Of a DNA stretch of 64,000 nucleotides, positions 30,836 to 43,000 are shown in pieces. Origin of the DNA: Hymenoscyphus infarciens (taxonomy: Eukaryota; Ascomycota; Leotiomycetes; Helotiales; Helotiaceae); NCBI GenBank assembly GCA_001414345.1, contig LLCB01000165.1, positions 60,742 through 124,741 of the forward strand, in the 5' to 3' direction. A program made the position numbers and the translations under genes. Within the stretch, counting starts at the first letter, position 1. Each line of letters begins with the position of its first letter. The notes under the pieces are model-generated. The model did not search any database, had not been told where the DNA came from, and saw only the letters and a list, made by a program, of their open reading frames with translations.

Positions 30836-33486
30836 GCTCTCATACTGCGATCAGTTTCGACAGTTGATGACGGGGACCAAATTCACCTGAACTGAGCTGT
30901 TCGACGGGGGTGAAGTGTTTGCTGGTTTTCTGAGGGACGATAAAATGAAGAGAGTAGAGGTTGTCTTATGTGCAGCGGTTTAGAAGGAACAGCTACTTAC
31001 TGTCCTTGATGGTTCATCTTCGCTACTAGGGGTTTCGGGTGAACGCACAGTTGTTGGGTGAACAGAACACGGGTACGTTGGTTTAAGAGGATCTCTAGGT
31101 AGTCCAACTATTCTCTTTCCAAAGATTCTCCGTGTGAAGCTGTGTACAAATACCCCTAGTAACTTAAATAGTGGAAAAATTGGGCTGTAACCACCAGCTG
31201 GGGGCACGTACTTCTATCTATCGGTGAAAACTGAGAAGAGAAGAAGGAAGTAAAGGGTACGCAGGGAGATTTAAAAGTGTAAACCCCTTTTCAGAATATC
31301 GATATCATGCACATACACAACACATTCCTATATCGCAAGGTAACCATCAACAATATAATTAACCCTCAACTACTTCCCAAACCGGCCCGCAAGTAAACAC
31401 ATTCCATCTTAACACCGCTAAAAATTAAAGTGTGCAATTCAAAGGAAGACCCTAGAAGAATTTGGAAACCCACAAGAGAGTTAAGTCACTGCCGCAAGAC
31501 CAACCATATTCTCCTATGACTGAAACCAATTTAACTTTTAAGAGTGGCCAACACGTTTTTCTACCTTATTGAACATTACTAGAAAAGCACTTCTGCTATC
31601 TCATCATCATCTAGATAAACGCCTACTGCTTACTTCTTATCATTTTTTATATTTCTGTTCCAAGTTCTTTCTGTTAGTTCTCGCGGTGAGCCCTCAATAC
31701 TTTTCTTTTATAAATTAATTTTACCTGTATTATATTTTAATAATAATATAGGCGACCACCGGAGAGAGGAGGAAACCCGTCCCCACTCTCAAGGTCCTCC
31801 CATGGTTCAAAGACCATGCAACCTGGGACAGGGAGTGAGAGACGGAGCGCTGTATTGTCTTGTGATGACCGTGCTAAGTACGAATAACAGAGTGACTCTT
31901 TTGCTCCCGACTTTATCAAAGTAACCTGCAAACAAGACAACCAGAAATTTATGAAAACAGCAACTCGACGAAGAAAAATATTTGAAATGCCAAAATAGAG
32001 AGCTCTCCAGCGAAAGTAATGTCCAGGAAGCTGGAATTGTTGAACCACCACTAGTAAATCACTGCCCGCAAAAAGAGTTGATTCATGATGGCGGTTGGGG
32101 TCGGAAGATAGAGGAGTGTATGAACCAAGTTGCAAATGTAGTCGTACCAGATTTATTCCCTCTTGTGGTGGCCACATTATGACCTGCTCCTTGTTTGTAT
32201 GGTATTTGCAGAGTAAGGGGCAGCATCAACTATACAGAATAACGAACCTGCTTTCCTGGTGGCCTACAACTTGTGACTGGAGGTCGGTGATTGATGAAGC
32301 CAGCGACTGGCTTTGGCTTCAAAATAATCATGATCCTTTGCAAGTTCATTTTCTTGAAAGAGGGGCGTTGCTTTGGGTTCATCCAAAGGAAGGCTCGAAG
32401 TGATGAGAATTGTCTTTACACGAATCTCTTTTATGGAGACTATGGGGTACCAATTCTCCCATATATCTAGTTTGAAGGAGAGAGATGATGGTCAAACCTG
32501 GCTTGGGTACCAATTGGCAACCATGAAATGATAAAAGATTTCGTTGATGGTTCTTGCCATTTTCGCCTAAACTTCACTTTTCTATTTACCCCAACAGATC
32601 CTTGGTCTCAACACAAAAAAACTACCAACTCCACAACACAAGTACATCGCGAATCGCCACGTTATCAATGTAAGAACACTTCTTTGAAATCACCTGGTTC
32701 CGAGTGTATTGCAGCGAGTCCCGACATCCAATCACCTTGCCCGAATCCCCCGAACCTTACCCAGCTCCCACACCCCCACCCCACACAGACCCACAATTCC
32801 CTATATAATTCAAAATAAGAGCATTGGGCTCTCATAGGAACACTAAAAGGCGACCATCTGGCTAGATGGTTCAGGTTAAATTAGTGTTCTTGAGAGGATC
32901 GATTGGGCACACGATACGACTAACTCGACAAATACGACCCGACAAACAATTTTCGACACTTTCATCTCGGACCTCTAGCAGTAAAACTCAGTTCGTCTGG
33001 TTTTCATCCTTAGGCGCCCCTCGAGGGGTGAGGAACTTTTGCTGTTTTTTCTTCTGAAATTCTTTTTTTTTTTTGGAGTCGTAGAGGGTGCGCAGGTGAG
33101 TTTGAAAGCAGAGGCGTACATAGGTGTATCCCACCACAATCTCCTGGCAAATATTGATATTTTGCAGGTAGATTCCCGACTATCTAGACTTGCGCTCTTC
33201 CTGTATTGGCTTACAACTGCATACCGCGGACATAAAAATTTTAGTCTCCATCAACGCAAACCCATACAAAGGATTCTTTCTTAGGCATCATAATCTCAAC
33301 AAAGAATCGCCAGTGACACTCCAATGGACGACAGGACTTTAGTTCACCTCCTTCGTTCCCCACAGCCATTACCTCGAAGAAGCTCCGAGCATCCAACAAT
33401 TTCTTCTTTCCGCCACATCCAACCTGGGCAGCAACTTCGAAACCACCTAAACTTCGCGCGCTTTTTAAACGGCGTCGGCGGTTATA
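30836..33486. other. Gene-free stretch of about 2.6 kb
   Basis: No domain, splice structure or sustained coding frame on either strand. Frames at 31737-32177 minus and 32095-32403 plus overlap each other and look random. A poly-T run occurs near 33063-33075. Confidence 0.4.
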
Positions 33487-33838
33487 ATGGCAGACGTTTT
33501 GAGCACGATCAGCAATGCTGCTGGTATTGCGCCAATGAATATCGAAGCACAAACACCTCCACCGCTCGCAGGCAACACTCAAGGAACCAAAAATAGAACT
33601 CAAAGAGCCCCGCCAAAGCTTTGAAACGATCAGCCCAATAGCTCTTTGCTCGCACAGGACTTTTTGCATACATGTATGTAATTTCGTTTTTCGATGTGGA
33701 CAAACAGCCTAACACTTCAACAGAAATCGCATCATGCCATTGAATGAAGCGCAATCACCTACTGGCCACGAGTCACCTTTTTTCGAAGTCTCTCCATACC
33801 TCTTCGATCGCTTATACTCCCTATCCGAATTACCTTAA
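33487..33838 (+). CDS. Uncertain small gene or broken gene, structure unresolved
   Basis: ATG at 33487 opens a 45-codon frame (ADVLSTISNAAGIAPMNIEA, then TPPPLAGNTQGTKNRTQRAP) ending TGA at 33622-33624. Just downstream, 33642-33673 and 33724-33838 splice very cleanly (donor GTATGT, branch CCTAAC, acceptor CAACAG) to LFARTGLFAYINRIMPLNEA followed by QSPTGHESPFFEV and SPYLFDRLYSLSELP then TAA. The two parts look like one small protein but are in different frames, and there is no GT-AG intron I can place between them. Either a frameshift has broken the gene or an unusual intron is present. No family recognised. Confidence 0.4.
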
Positions 33839-36479
33839 GCACGCTCTCTTACAATAGCCGGAGTCGAAATTGTTTGCGAAGGATTGATATAATACCTGTT
33901 TATGGAGCTTCTTGGGAGGGGAACTGGCCAGAGACAGAGAAAAGGTGCTTGGCTCGCAAGAAGACTTGGCGAAGGTGTCGTTTTGGTTTGAAAGGGAGAT
34001 CGAGAGTACAAGGGTAAGATTGAATATTTGGGGTTGGGTGTTGTTTGTGAGGGTGTTGTGTGTGTGCGATGTGGTTGTGATATTGAAGGCAACAGCGAGA
34101 GTTACCTAGAGTCTATAGCCTATTAAGCTTCTATTGATTTCGCACTCTATCCTCTTGATGTTGTACCCTCACTGTGGCCATAGCATTTTTTTAGCCGTGG
34201 CCTGCTCTACAAGGCATATTCTCCTTGTCATCAGTCTCGTACCGTCTCAACCTCGCTAACTCAACCCTGAGGATTCTATGCTGAAGGCAATTGTATAAGA
34301 GTGAAGGTGTCACGGAAAAAGGGGGCATCACGTGCCCCCTTTTCCCTGTATATATAGCAGAGTTTTCGCCTCCTAAATTCAAGCTCCTTAGAGCGTTTTC
34401 CACCCTCAAAAATACATGACAGAAGGAGATACAGCAATAGAATAAATTTATCATGATAAGTCACAATAGCAAAGAAGGCAGTATCATATTTTGTTTGCAA
34501 CGCTGTGTTTTGATTGAAACGCTATGTGGCCAATGAATGAGCCACTCAAAACAACAAATACAAAAGAAGGCTGTGTCTTCTACCACCGAGAAGCCCCAAT
34601 GACTATCACATAGTCACCCTGTCGTCCTCCCGCTGCCACACCAACTCCCCACACCACAACACCACAACACCACAACACCACAACATCACAAGCACACCTG
34701 TGAGTTGTTAGTTGAGAAACCAGAAGGGTTGAGGAGTTAGAACTTACCAATGAAAGACCTTCTCGTCGCCACCAAACCTCCCAAGTCCCCTGCTCCCTTT
34801 GAGCATTGCAAGACGAAAGGTACAATGGCATTCCCCTCCTATAAGCCAAGTACCCGTCGTCTCCACTCGCCTCCACCACTGACCCAGTGCCAGACTATTC
34901 CTCCCAAGTCTTCACAAGGCCAATCCTCCACTGAGCCTCTGCCCTCGCTGTTGCTCACTTCGAGCTGAACAGTTAATCGGAGACTCGGATACCAGGAATT
35001 CTGGTTAAATGTTAACAATGAAATCGCAACGTAAGGTACAGCAAAAACAGGGAAAGGAGAGCACGAGGGATGCAAGCAGAGTAGATGACTGTTCCAGTAT
35101 TAACCTGGCTTTTTGGGGGGTGAGAATAGCAGACACAAGAACCACCAAGTGCCAACTATTCCCCTTTTCTGTTTTCAACTTTTTTCTCATTTTCGTCTTC
35201 TAGCCACTGGCAACCAAACTCTGCAAGCCAAGAAAAACTACTTGAAGTAGTTAATCTTGACTTCAGAGTACCGACGACGAGACACTGACCAAAGATAGGG
35301 ACGGGGAATGTTGGAACTGGCCTCAAAAGTCTCTTGCAAGCTCGGAAGCCGGCCTTTGAATTTCGGACCCAGCTCTGTTCTACCAAAGCAGAACGAAAGA
35401 TTAACCACCCGCCTGGCAGTCCCATGAGGGGCAGGAATCCGCGAACGGTCCCACCCACTCACGAATTCCCGAACCGACTTCTTTTCGGGCTGAGAAGTTC
35501 TCTTTCGAGTAACTCTCGGGCCGAAAAGAGCCGATTCAAGGATGCACTGGACTGTATGCATTTTGCAAAGTATAGAAGCAGATGGTGAGTCTGTTAATAT
35601 ACTTTGAGAAGAATGGAAGTGGAGTATGACAGATGGAAGAATGGAAGTGGAGTTATGGCAAATGGAAGAATGGCAAGCAGAAACAGAGAGTGGGGGGGTG
35701 GGGGGTGGCAGAGTTAACTAACTGAGCAATTGGGGAAAAAGAAAAGAAGTTTGAAAGGGCTGGGACCGAGAAATCTTTACTAGGCTGCGCTCTCGCTTAG
35801 CAGATTTAGCTCGAAAAAGGGGAGGCAGGTACGACGATCAAAAATTGAAAACCCGCCGCATCACCGTACCACAACGCAGAATGCTAATTCTGAAGAAGCA
35901 AAAAGATGAAATAGATATGGCATGAGATGTAACCCTTTTGCTAGAACTTGATAGCTATTGGGGCGGGCGCAATATGTAAATTTCCATAAAACTCGGTTTT
36001 GAGCTAACGGGCGCTAGACCGACTCCCCGGGTCACGTGGGCCTTCGAGGAGGAGGATGAGGTCGAGATGGAGGAAATGGGAATTGGGATATCGTAGGGTC
36101 AGAAGCTGCCGGAAGCATGAGAGTAGTTGGAATAGAGTACCTGAATCATGGACAACAGTTTGCAATAAACAGCCAAGTACCCAGGCCCCTTTTGAAGAAG
36201 TCCCTTTTTGAACATTTGGCGACGAATCTGGGGGCTCGAAGGTATATTGTGAGGGATTGCGCAACCACCACGCTTGTAGGGTGGATGAAACATATTTCGA
36301 GATGATCGGAAGGCCTCAAGGATCATTTTGATCGTGATTTCTAAGGGTTGGAGAGTCTGGGAATTAAGTTTGGCCGGGGCTGGGCGCGAAGCTTTGGGAT
36401 GGACATCGCCGGCGAGGTAGCGACGGTGACCACTGAGACACCAAAACTCAGCTAAGGGATGCAGGAAAGTTTAATGAGA
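33839..36479. other. Gene-free stretch with minor simple repeats
   Basis: Contains the LTR-like segment listed at 34308, an (ACCACAACAC)n run at about 34655-34690, and a short purine tandem repeat (GAATGGAAGTGGAGT-like, about 35612-35672). Open frames on both strands are not protein-like. Confidence 0.4.
34308..34410 (+). repeat. LTR-like segment, copy 1
   Basis: Begins TGTCACGGAAAAAGGGGGCA, has an inverted repeat (AAAAGGGGGCA / TGCCCCCTTTT around TCACG), then TATATATAG and AAATTCAAGCTC and GAGCGTTTTCC. The segment at 48069-48190 has the same order: TGTCACG, inverted repeat, TATATATA, AAATTCAAGCTC, GAGCGTTCTC. A leading TGT and a TATA box after a G/C hairpin suggest the promoter part of an LTR, but no 3' end or target duplication was found. 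Confidence 0.5.
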
Positions 36480-36830
36480 AATTGGCAACGATTAGGCACC
36501 AGTAGCATTTGCAGACGTGGAAATAATGGCCAGAATGAAGCATCTCGTCACACAATACCATTCGGCGACGGCGACAATGGTGCGAAACCAACACCAAAAC
36601 AAACTCAGCGACTTTTACAAGCTTCCAAGCGCGATTGGCAACGATTCAACATCGATTAGATCCCAGAAGCATTCGCAGACGTAGAAATAATGGCCAGAAC
36701 GAGTTATCTCACGCCAAACACCATACGGCCACATCGATAGTGGCACAGAATCAACACCAAACCCGAATCACGAATACTACGAGGTACAAGGGGCTATTGG
36801 CAACGACTGGACATCGAGAGGCACTCGAAA
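36480..36830. repeat. Diverged tandem repeat, about 155 bp period
   Basis: ATTGGCAACGATT (36480, 36635; variant ATTGGCAACGACT near 36797) starts each unit and is followed by CAGACGT-GAAATAATGGCCAGAA (36512, 36676) and AAC-CAACACCAAA. Two nearly full units and a partial third. Frames through it are interrupted. Confidence 0.6.
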
Positions 36831-39294
36831 ATTTGCCAAAAGAGCTATTTCCGGCGTCTTGCTCATCGTTCTTGGCAGCCCATACCCCCGAGTACAACGA
36901 CATTATTCTAAACTGCCTCGAACAACCAAATCAATTATACGATCGATTTACGATAATGGTCCTTCGTTACTCGAGTCTGCTGAGACAATCAAGCTAATTG
37001 TTCGAGGACTCTTGGGGCAATATTTCTCAGAACGATACCTTGAACTCTTGCTGCGATGACTACAGAATCAACACCAAGCATGGCATACAATCGTTGTAAG
37101 TCACCAGCAATGGCGATTCCATTTCAATGTCAAACACTAACGTATTTTGCACAGCAGAAGAACTGAATTCGATTCTACGATGCCCGAATACAAGACGCTG
37201 ACAGTGGAGGATTGGCATACGTGGAGTACCACGGCACACACCAGACACATACACATACTCGACATTGGGGAATTTCGGGAATAAAAAGTCGGATAGGGAT
37301 TACAGAGATTGGAACCGGCTTTTGGACTGGGAAGAAAGGCACTCTCTTGGTGGCCGATCGATGAATACCAAGTACTGCACCCTACTATGCTGAAGGGCTG
37401 TGGACAAACGGGCAGATTCAACGAAGGGAGCAAGGAGACTCGAGAGTTGGTATGTTTAATTCTCCTAAACGCTCTCACTCAAATCCCCTTTTTGCTCCAA
37501 GCCTGTCTACCCAAGGTTGTGATAACACTCAACGGTTCCAGTACTCTTGCATCTCCGAATCAAGATTCGACTACGTCCTCCCTCCATGCCGAATACAAGA
37601 GAATACATGAGAATACACGAGACAGGGGAACTGTTGAAAAGGACGAATTGGTCAAGAGGCCCCAGGAAAGTCAATAGCAGGTTTGCTTCATTGTCCCAAT
37701 GTCGGCACGCATTTTCCAATTCCTCTCACTCAATGTTCCCACTACTCTTGCATTGGCCAATCAAGAAGTCAGCCATTCCCCCTCGATTCCAAATAGAAAA
37801 AATGGAGGACCACGAGGAATGGAGGAAGAACACGAAGAGAGCCGGGAGGATCAACGGTTGGTTTGTTTGGTCATCCTCAACCCCTTAACAAAATTCCTTC
37901 AGTTCCTCTTAGCCTTTCCACAATTGAGGGCTCAAGGTTGTCGTATACTGGACAATTTCCAATACTCCACATCCCCCAGCTAAAGCTCAACTTTATACCC
38001 CTCAACCCAGAATACAAGAAATGGTGGTTATCGAGAGTTGAACGAATTAGCTGATGGAGCCAGGCGAAGCAATGACCGAATATATTTGACTGAAAGCCCA
38101 ACCCTTCAGCACCATTCATTCAATTGGGAGACACCAAGAGCGGCGGTTCAATGCCCTGCTGGAATCATTGCTTCCGTGTATGCGGTATATGCTAGACTCT
38201 TTCCAGCACACCCCGTTCACAAATTTCGACTCTGCCCTCACCTCAATACCAAACACCAGAGATATCGGCGGACGAGGGAGCATGGAAAGCCCCGCAGCAC
38301 CCGTCTACATAGTCTTGGAATTGGTATATCGGAAGGCGGAGACAACTTCGAGAGGCATATACATTTCGTACACTGAGAAACCAAATGATCGTATAAACTA
38401 AACGTTTTGCCAACACTCCTCTATCTGCCAACCAACCTCAACCGCTATCTTCCATCCAATGCCGACAAGAGATGATACTGTAGCGGACCAGCATGGGCGG
38501 AACACCGCGACACGCAATGACAAATCTTAGCATAGAAACATGAAAGGGGGATAGAAGAAAATGGTTCAGCTAAATTCGAAACGAGAAGACAGGAGGCATC
38601 AAAAACCAAGGTTCAAGGCTAACAATTGAACGAGCCTCATGTCGCAAGTCGCGATCCATCGACTGATAGCATCACCACAAGAAGTTGGCGAAAACCGCAA
38701 CTGAAGACCCTTCCACCTATAGTCGAAGCATCCTCCGCGAGAGAAGTTGGTGCAAGTTCCAGGCTGAGGGGTAAGGTCGTAAGAGTCTTCGGGTACACGC
38801 TGCGTCCTTGTGAGGATGCTGTACTTTCGTGGGAGACGTAGCATTTGGTGCTTGGGATGAATTGGCAACTGTTCTGCAGCTGAAGCCTGTGAGAGCAGAC
38901 CCCAAAGTCACCCCCATTGTCTCGAGCCTGAAAATATCCGGAATATCACATTCCAAGCACCCAGAACTCAAGTCTCCAACACGAAGTCATCATCCTCACA
39001 GTGAAGCAGCGCACACTAGAAGTCGCACCACGACTCCTCCAGCGACTCTTCGACCTGATAATGGCCAGCGATGATCCAAGCCTCCGAGCCCGGTAACTGG
39101 AACGAAATACCACATCCCCAAAGCTTGCTCCCTCTCAGACCTCAATCAAAATGGAGAATCGAAAGTATAGAGTTGGAGGAGGCGAAGGCTCGAGTGGAAA
39201 TGCAGTAGTCCCACCCTAACTACTTCGTAGGCTTCACACCCCACTATCATGACACCCCTCCCCTTCTGAGCCTGAATCCAACTTTTCGAATTGG
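36831..39294. other. Decayed, partly repetitive region
   Basis: Sequence with recurring fragments such as AATACAAGA (near 37186, 37591, 38022) and two similar coding-like segments, LVCLILLNALTQIPFLLQ (about 37448-37500) and LVCLVILNPLTKFLQFLL (about 37857-37910). Probably old repeats or relics of a repeated gene; no intact gene seen. Confidence 0.4.
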
Positions 39295-39720
39295 AATTAA
39301 CCAGTAAGCCATCAAAACGTCAAGTAAGCCAACAAAGAATTTGGGGGCCAAATGAAAGTTGGGAGTAAGCCATTAACTATCGAGTAAGCCATTGAGTAAA
39401 CCAACAATGGCCAGCTTACGCACCACCTTTTTGGCCCCCAAAAAATTACCCAGTAAGCCATCAAAATACCGGGTAAGCTAACAAATAATTTGGGGGGCCA
39501 AAACGGTGAGTTGTGAGTAAGCCATCAACGATCGGGTGAGCCATTGAGTGAGCTATCGGCTTACTCGCCACTTTTTTGGCCCCCAAATAATTACCAAGTA
39601 AGCCACGAGTAATCAACGTGTAATCAACGAGTAATCCACGAGTAAGCCTCCAGTAAGCCTCGAGTAAGCCAGGCAAAAATTGGGGGCCAAAAAGAAAGCG
39701 GCGGGTAAGCCAACGATTAT
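39295..39720. repeat. TAAGCC / GGGGGCCAAA repeat block, copy B
   Basis: About 425 bp with at least eight AGTAAGCC words spaced irregularly (roughly 10-60 bp), interleaved with TTTGGGGGCCAAA-like words in both orientations (near 39350, 39430, 39490, 39575, 39680). TTTGG-GGG-CCAAA is itself palindromic. It matches the block at 6652-6870. No coding potential. Confidence 0.75.
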
Positions 39721-40070
39721 CCAGTCATGATGCGCCAAACCAAACCAAACCAAATCATCGTACTAATTGAATAGACTTTGTCGCAAACATTTCCAACGCC
39801 CAACATCCGATCGAGTATCGTGTTTGTCCCCAACAATTTACAGAACCCAGCGAAACAAGTGCATACGCCAAAAAACACAAACTCGAAAACAACATGACAC
39901 AAAAAAGGCACCAAGAAAAGAAAACATCCCTTCGAAAAAATTAAGCCTATACTAAGAAGAAGAAGAAGCAAGCCCATATACCCACCTCGCATCATAATCA
40001 TGTATCATACAAATAATGTACAGTGCCCCCAAACCCCAATTTCCCCAGAGCCCCAAATATGGCCTTATGT

Positions 40071-43000
40071 TTACTGTGTAATAACCCTCACACACTGAAG
40101 CAACATCCCAAACATAAGCCCCTGGTTCACCTCCTCAATCTGCAAACAATCAAACACCCGTCCCATCGCCTCCCCCGTAGCGGCCTGTCCCATAACCCCC
40201 GTCAACGCAGTCGGCACCCCCCGTTCAACAAGTAACCTCCTAGCCTTAATCCTCAACCTCTCCTTCTCCTCAGCTGTCATCTCAGCGGGCCAAGCCTTCA
40301 ATTCCTCCTCAGTAGGCATAGTGTTTTCCCGCAACTTTTTAAGATGTGAGGCGATTCCCGCATCGGAGGTATTAGACGCGATGACAGAATCTTGGATGAG
40401 TGATTGGATCGAGGATAAGGAAGGGTTTCCGGGGCGGAGCAGGAAGGTCTTTGCCGCGTTTAGGAGGGTGCGACGGAATTTCCAGGCTGAAGAGAGGGTG
40501 TAGAGTTCGGAGATTACGGCGAAGAGGAGTTCGACGGCCATGCGAGTTTCTTCTTCTGTTACGGGTGGTGCTTCCCGACGTGGTTTTCGAGGGGAGGTAT
40601 TTACTGGTACGGAGGTCCTTCGGGTGGTGGACATTGAGGAGCGTACTGGAGATGGCTGAGATGGTGCGGTACTTGTTGAGGTTCGACTTGCAGATGCTGT
40701 GCTCTCTGTGAGAACTGTAGAATCCGTCCCGTAGTCTTCGGATATAGCGCTAGGTGGTGGTGGGAGTTTGAGTCCATCTAGTGTGCTTTGTGTGGGTGAC
40801 GAGAGGGGTGTTCCCCTTCGTGAGGGAGCTCTACTTGGGTCTCGACTGGGTACTGCACTCCTCTTTCCACTCATTGAAGATCTTGCGGATGTAGAAACTC
40901 TTGGTTCGCGCTCGCCTTCGTCTCCTGCAATTGAAATACGACTAGGCCTACGTTCCATCTGTGGCAACTTCGAGGGTTGTGTTTGAACAACTGGTACCGC
41001 TCGCAAACTATCCACGCTGGCTCTCGCCTTACTGTTACTGCTAATAGAAGTGGTACTGTCCATTCGAGGTAAAGTTGTGGTCGAACCTTGACTAGTATGT
41101 CCCAGATTGGCTGTACTTTCCGTGGCCACCTTCTTCTGTCCAAGGTTTCCAATGCTGTTGAAAACGCCTGTAATGCCTCCACCAATTGCTTTCCCGCCTT
41201 CTGCCACCCCCTTTGGAGCACTAGTAATTGCATCAAGCACACCTTTCCCCACAGTGTCAAAACCGGGATGAGGTGGCAAGGTGATGCCAAGAAATCCGCT
41301 CTTAGTACTTGAGCTCGAAGTAGTCTGCCCCTGGTCCTTCTCAAGAAATCGCTTCATGCCCTCGCTTTCAGCTAGGTGTTGATGCCATAATGCTTCTCTG
41401 ATATATCTTTCCAGCTCACCTCGCAACGAGGATTTCGTATGTTCCTTCCAGCTTGGCAATGCGCTATGTTGCTCAGTAAATGCTGTTACACCAGAGAGCT
41501 TTGCTATTCGTCGGAGAACCTCATGCAAATTTTCAAAATCGTTATACCTTCGTACCGTCATCCAGCCAGGATAGTCGGAAGAAGCTGGCTCGACCTGAAT
41601 CAAATAGTCGCTGCCGGGCTTATTTCGAATCTTTCCTTTGTCCGCTGCTGTCGAGTCGTCATGTATGATAATGTTCGCGTTTTTAAGCGTGAGGGAAATT
41701 GTCTTACGCCGACGAGGGGAGTCGTCCTGGAAAGCAGTAGGAATAGGAGGCACAATTTGGTCGAAACTGGTAAAAGTCGCGTGGCTTTGTGGTGGCAAGG
41801 AATCATTTGAAGCAGATGGAGAAGCCGATTCCTTCAGTGGAGATGAGACGGGAGAACCAATAACGCTGTCAATTATTGGCGGGGTGCCGTTGGACACTTG
41901 TGAGTTCGTGAAGCCATTGGGGATCGTTGGAGTGGACTCTTTTGGTGTTGTTGGGATGGCCATCTCAGCTGTACTTATAGCCAAATGTTGAGCGTTCTTC
42001 TCAACTGCGATCGCAAGCTCCTTGGGTACATTTTCCAGACCTTTGTGTGGACTCTGGGGTGCCTTTGCGTCCTCTTCTGCCATTAATCGAGACAGTCTTT
42101 TCGCCTCCTCGAGGGCTTCTTTCATGGCCTCCTCCGCTCTGCTCACACTTTTCTTGTGACCTTTAGCTGTTTGTTGATCTGATTTTGGGTTGACAGGCTT
42201 GGTCAGGCCAATGTTGCCCACATTTCCATCTATTTCATTGAAGGGATTGCTGAGATCAACACGATCTGCCATGGCAACATCGATCGCTTGACTCAAGTCT
42301 GGCTCCCCGTCTTCCAAAAGATAAACAATCCAACCATTTATCCATTCGGGTTTGGAGGTACTTTTCAAAGTCATATCCAACACCACTCCAGCTAGCATCT
42401 CCCTGAGAAAGACCCTTGAAGGATCACAGTCGTATGCCGACTTCTCCAGGAAGTTCTGCAATACATCGTCCGCGACCATCTTGAACTTTTTCATATGTTG
42501 TTTCTTGTTTAGGACGTTGGCTAGATTTGAATCTGGATTTGCCGATAAATATGCGTATACTGCCTCGGTGGCTGGCATGGTAGCTGGTTGCGTCGCGAGG
42601 GCACTCGATAACTCATGGAGGAAGACAATCACGATGGAGGACGAATTGGTGAGAAAATCGAGGAATGCATCGGCTGGTCTCTTGCGCGACAGATGCGAAG
42701 ATATCGACAGGACGAATTTCGTCAACGTTCGGCGAGCAGCTGTGGGAAATGACGTTTCTTCTGGAAGGATAGGATTGTACCACCACTTCACATAATCTCG
42801 AATCACAGCTTCCACAAGTTCATTAAGAGCAGCTCCAGTTTCCGGTCGAAATCCATCAAAGCTATTCTCCAACTCCGAGTCTTCTTCCTCTTCCAAAGCT
42901 CTGGATTGCACATCTCTCCAATCCAGGATCCTCTTGACCACATCTAGACTTTGCTCTCTCTGTGCGCTCTTAACTTCTCCAACCAACGGGCTTTGTCCTT

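Noticed and set aside
39295..39720. TAAGCC repeats as a telomere-type array
   Set aside because: Spacing is irregular, the words differ from TTAGGG/CCCTAA, and both orientations of a second motif are mixed in.
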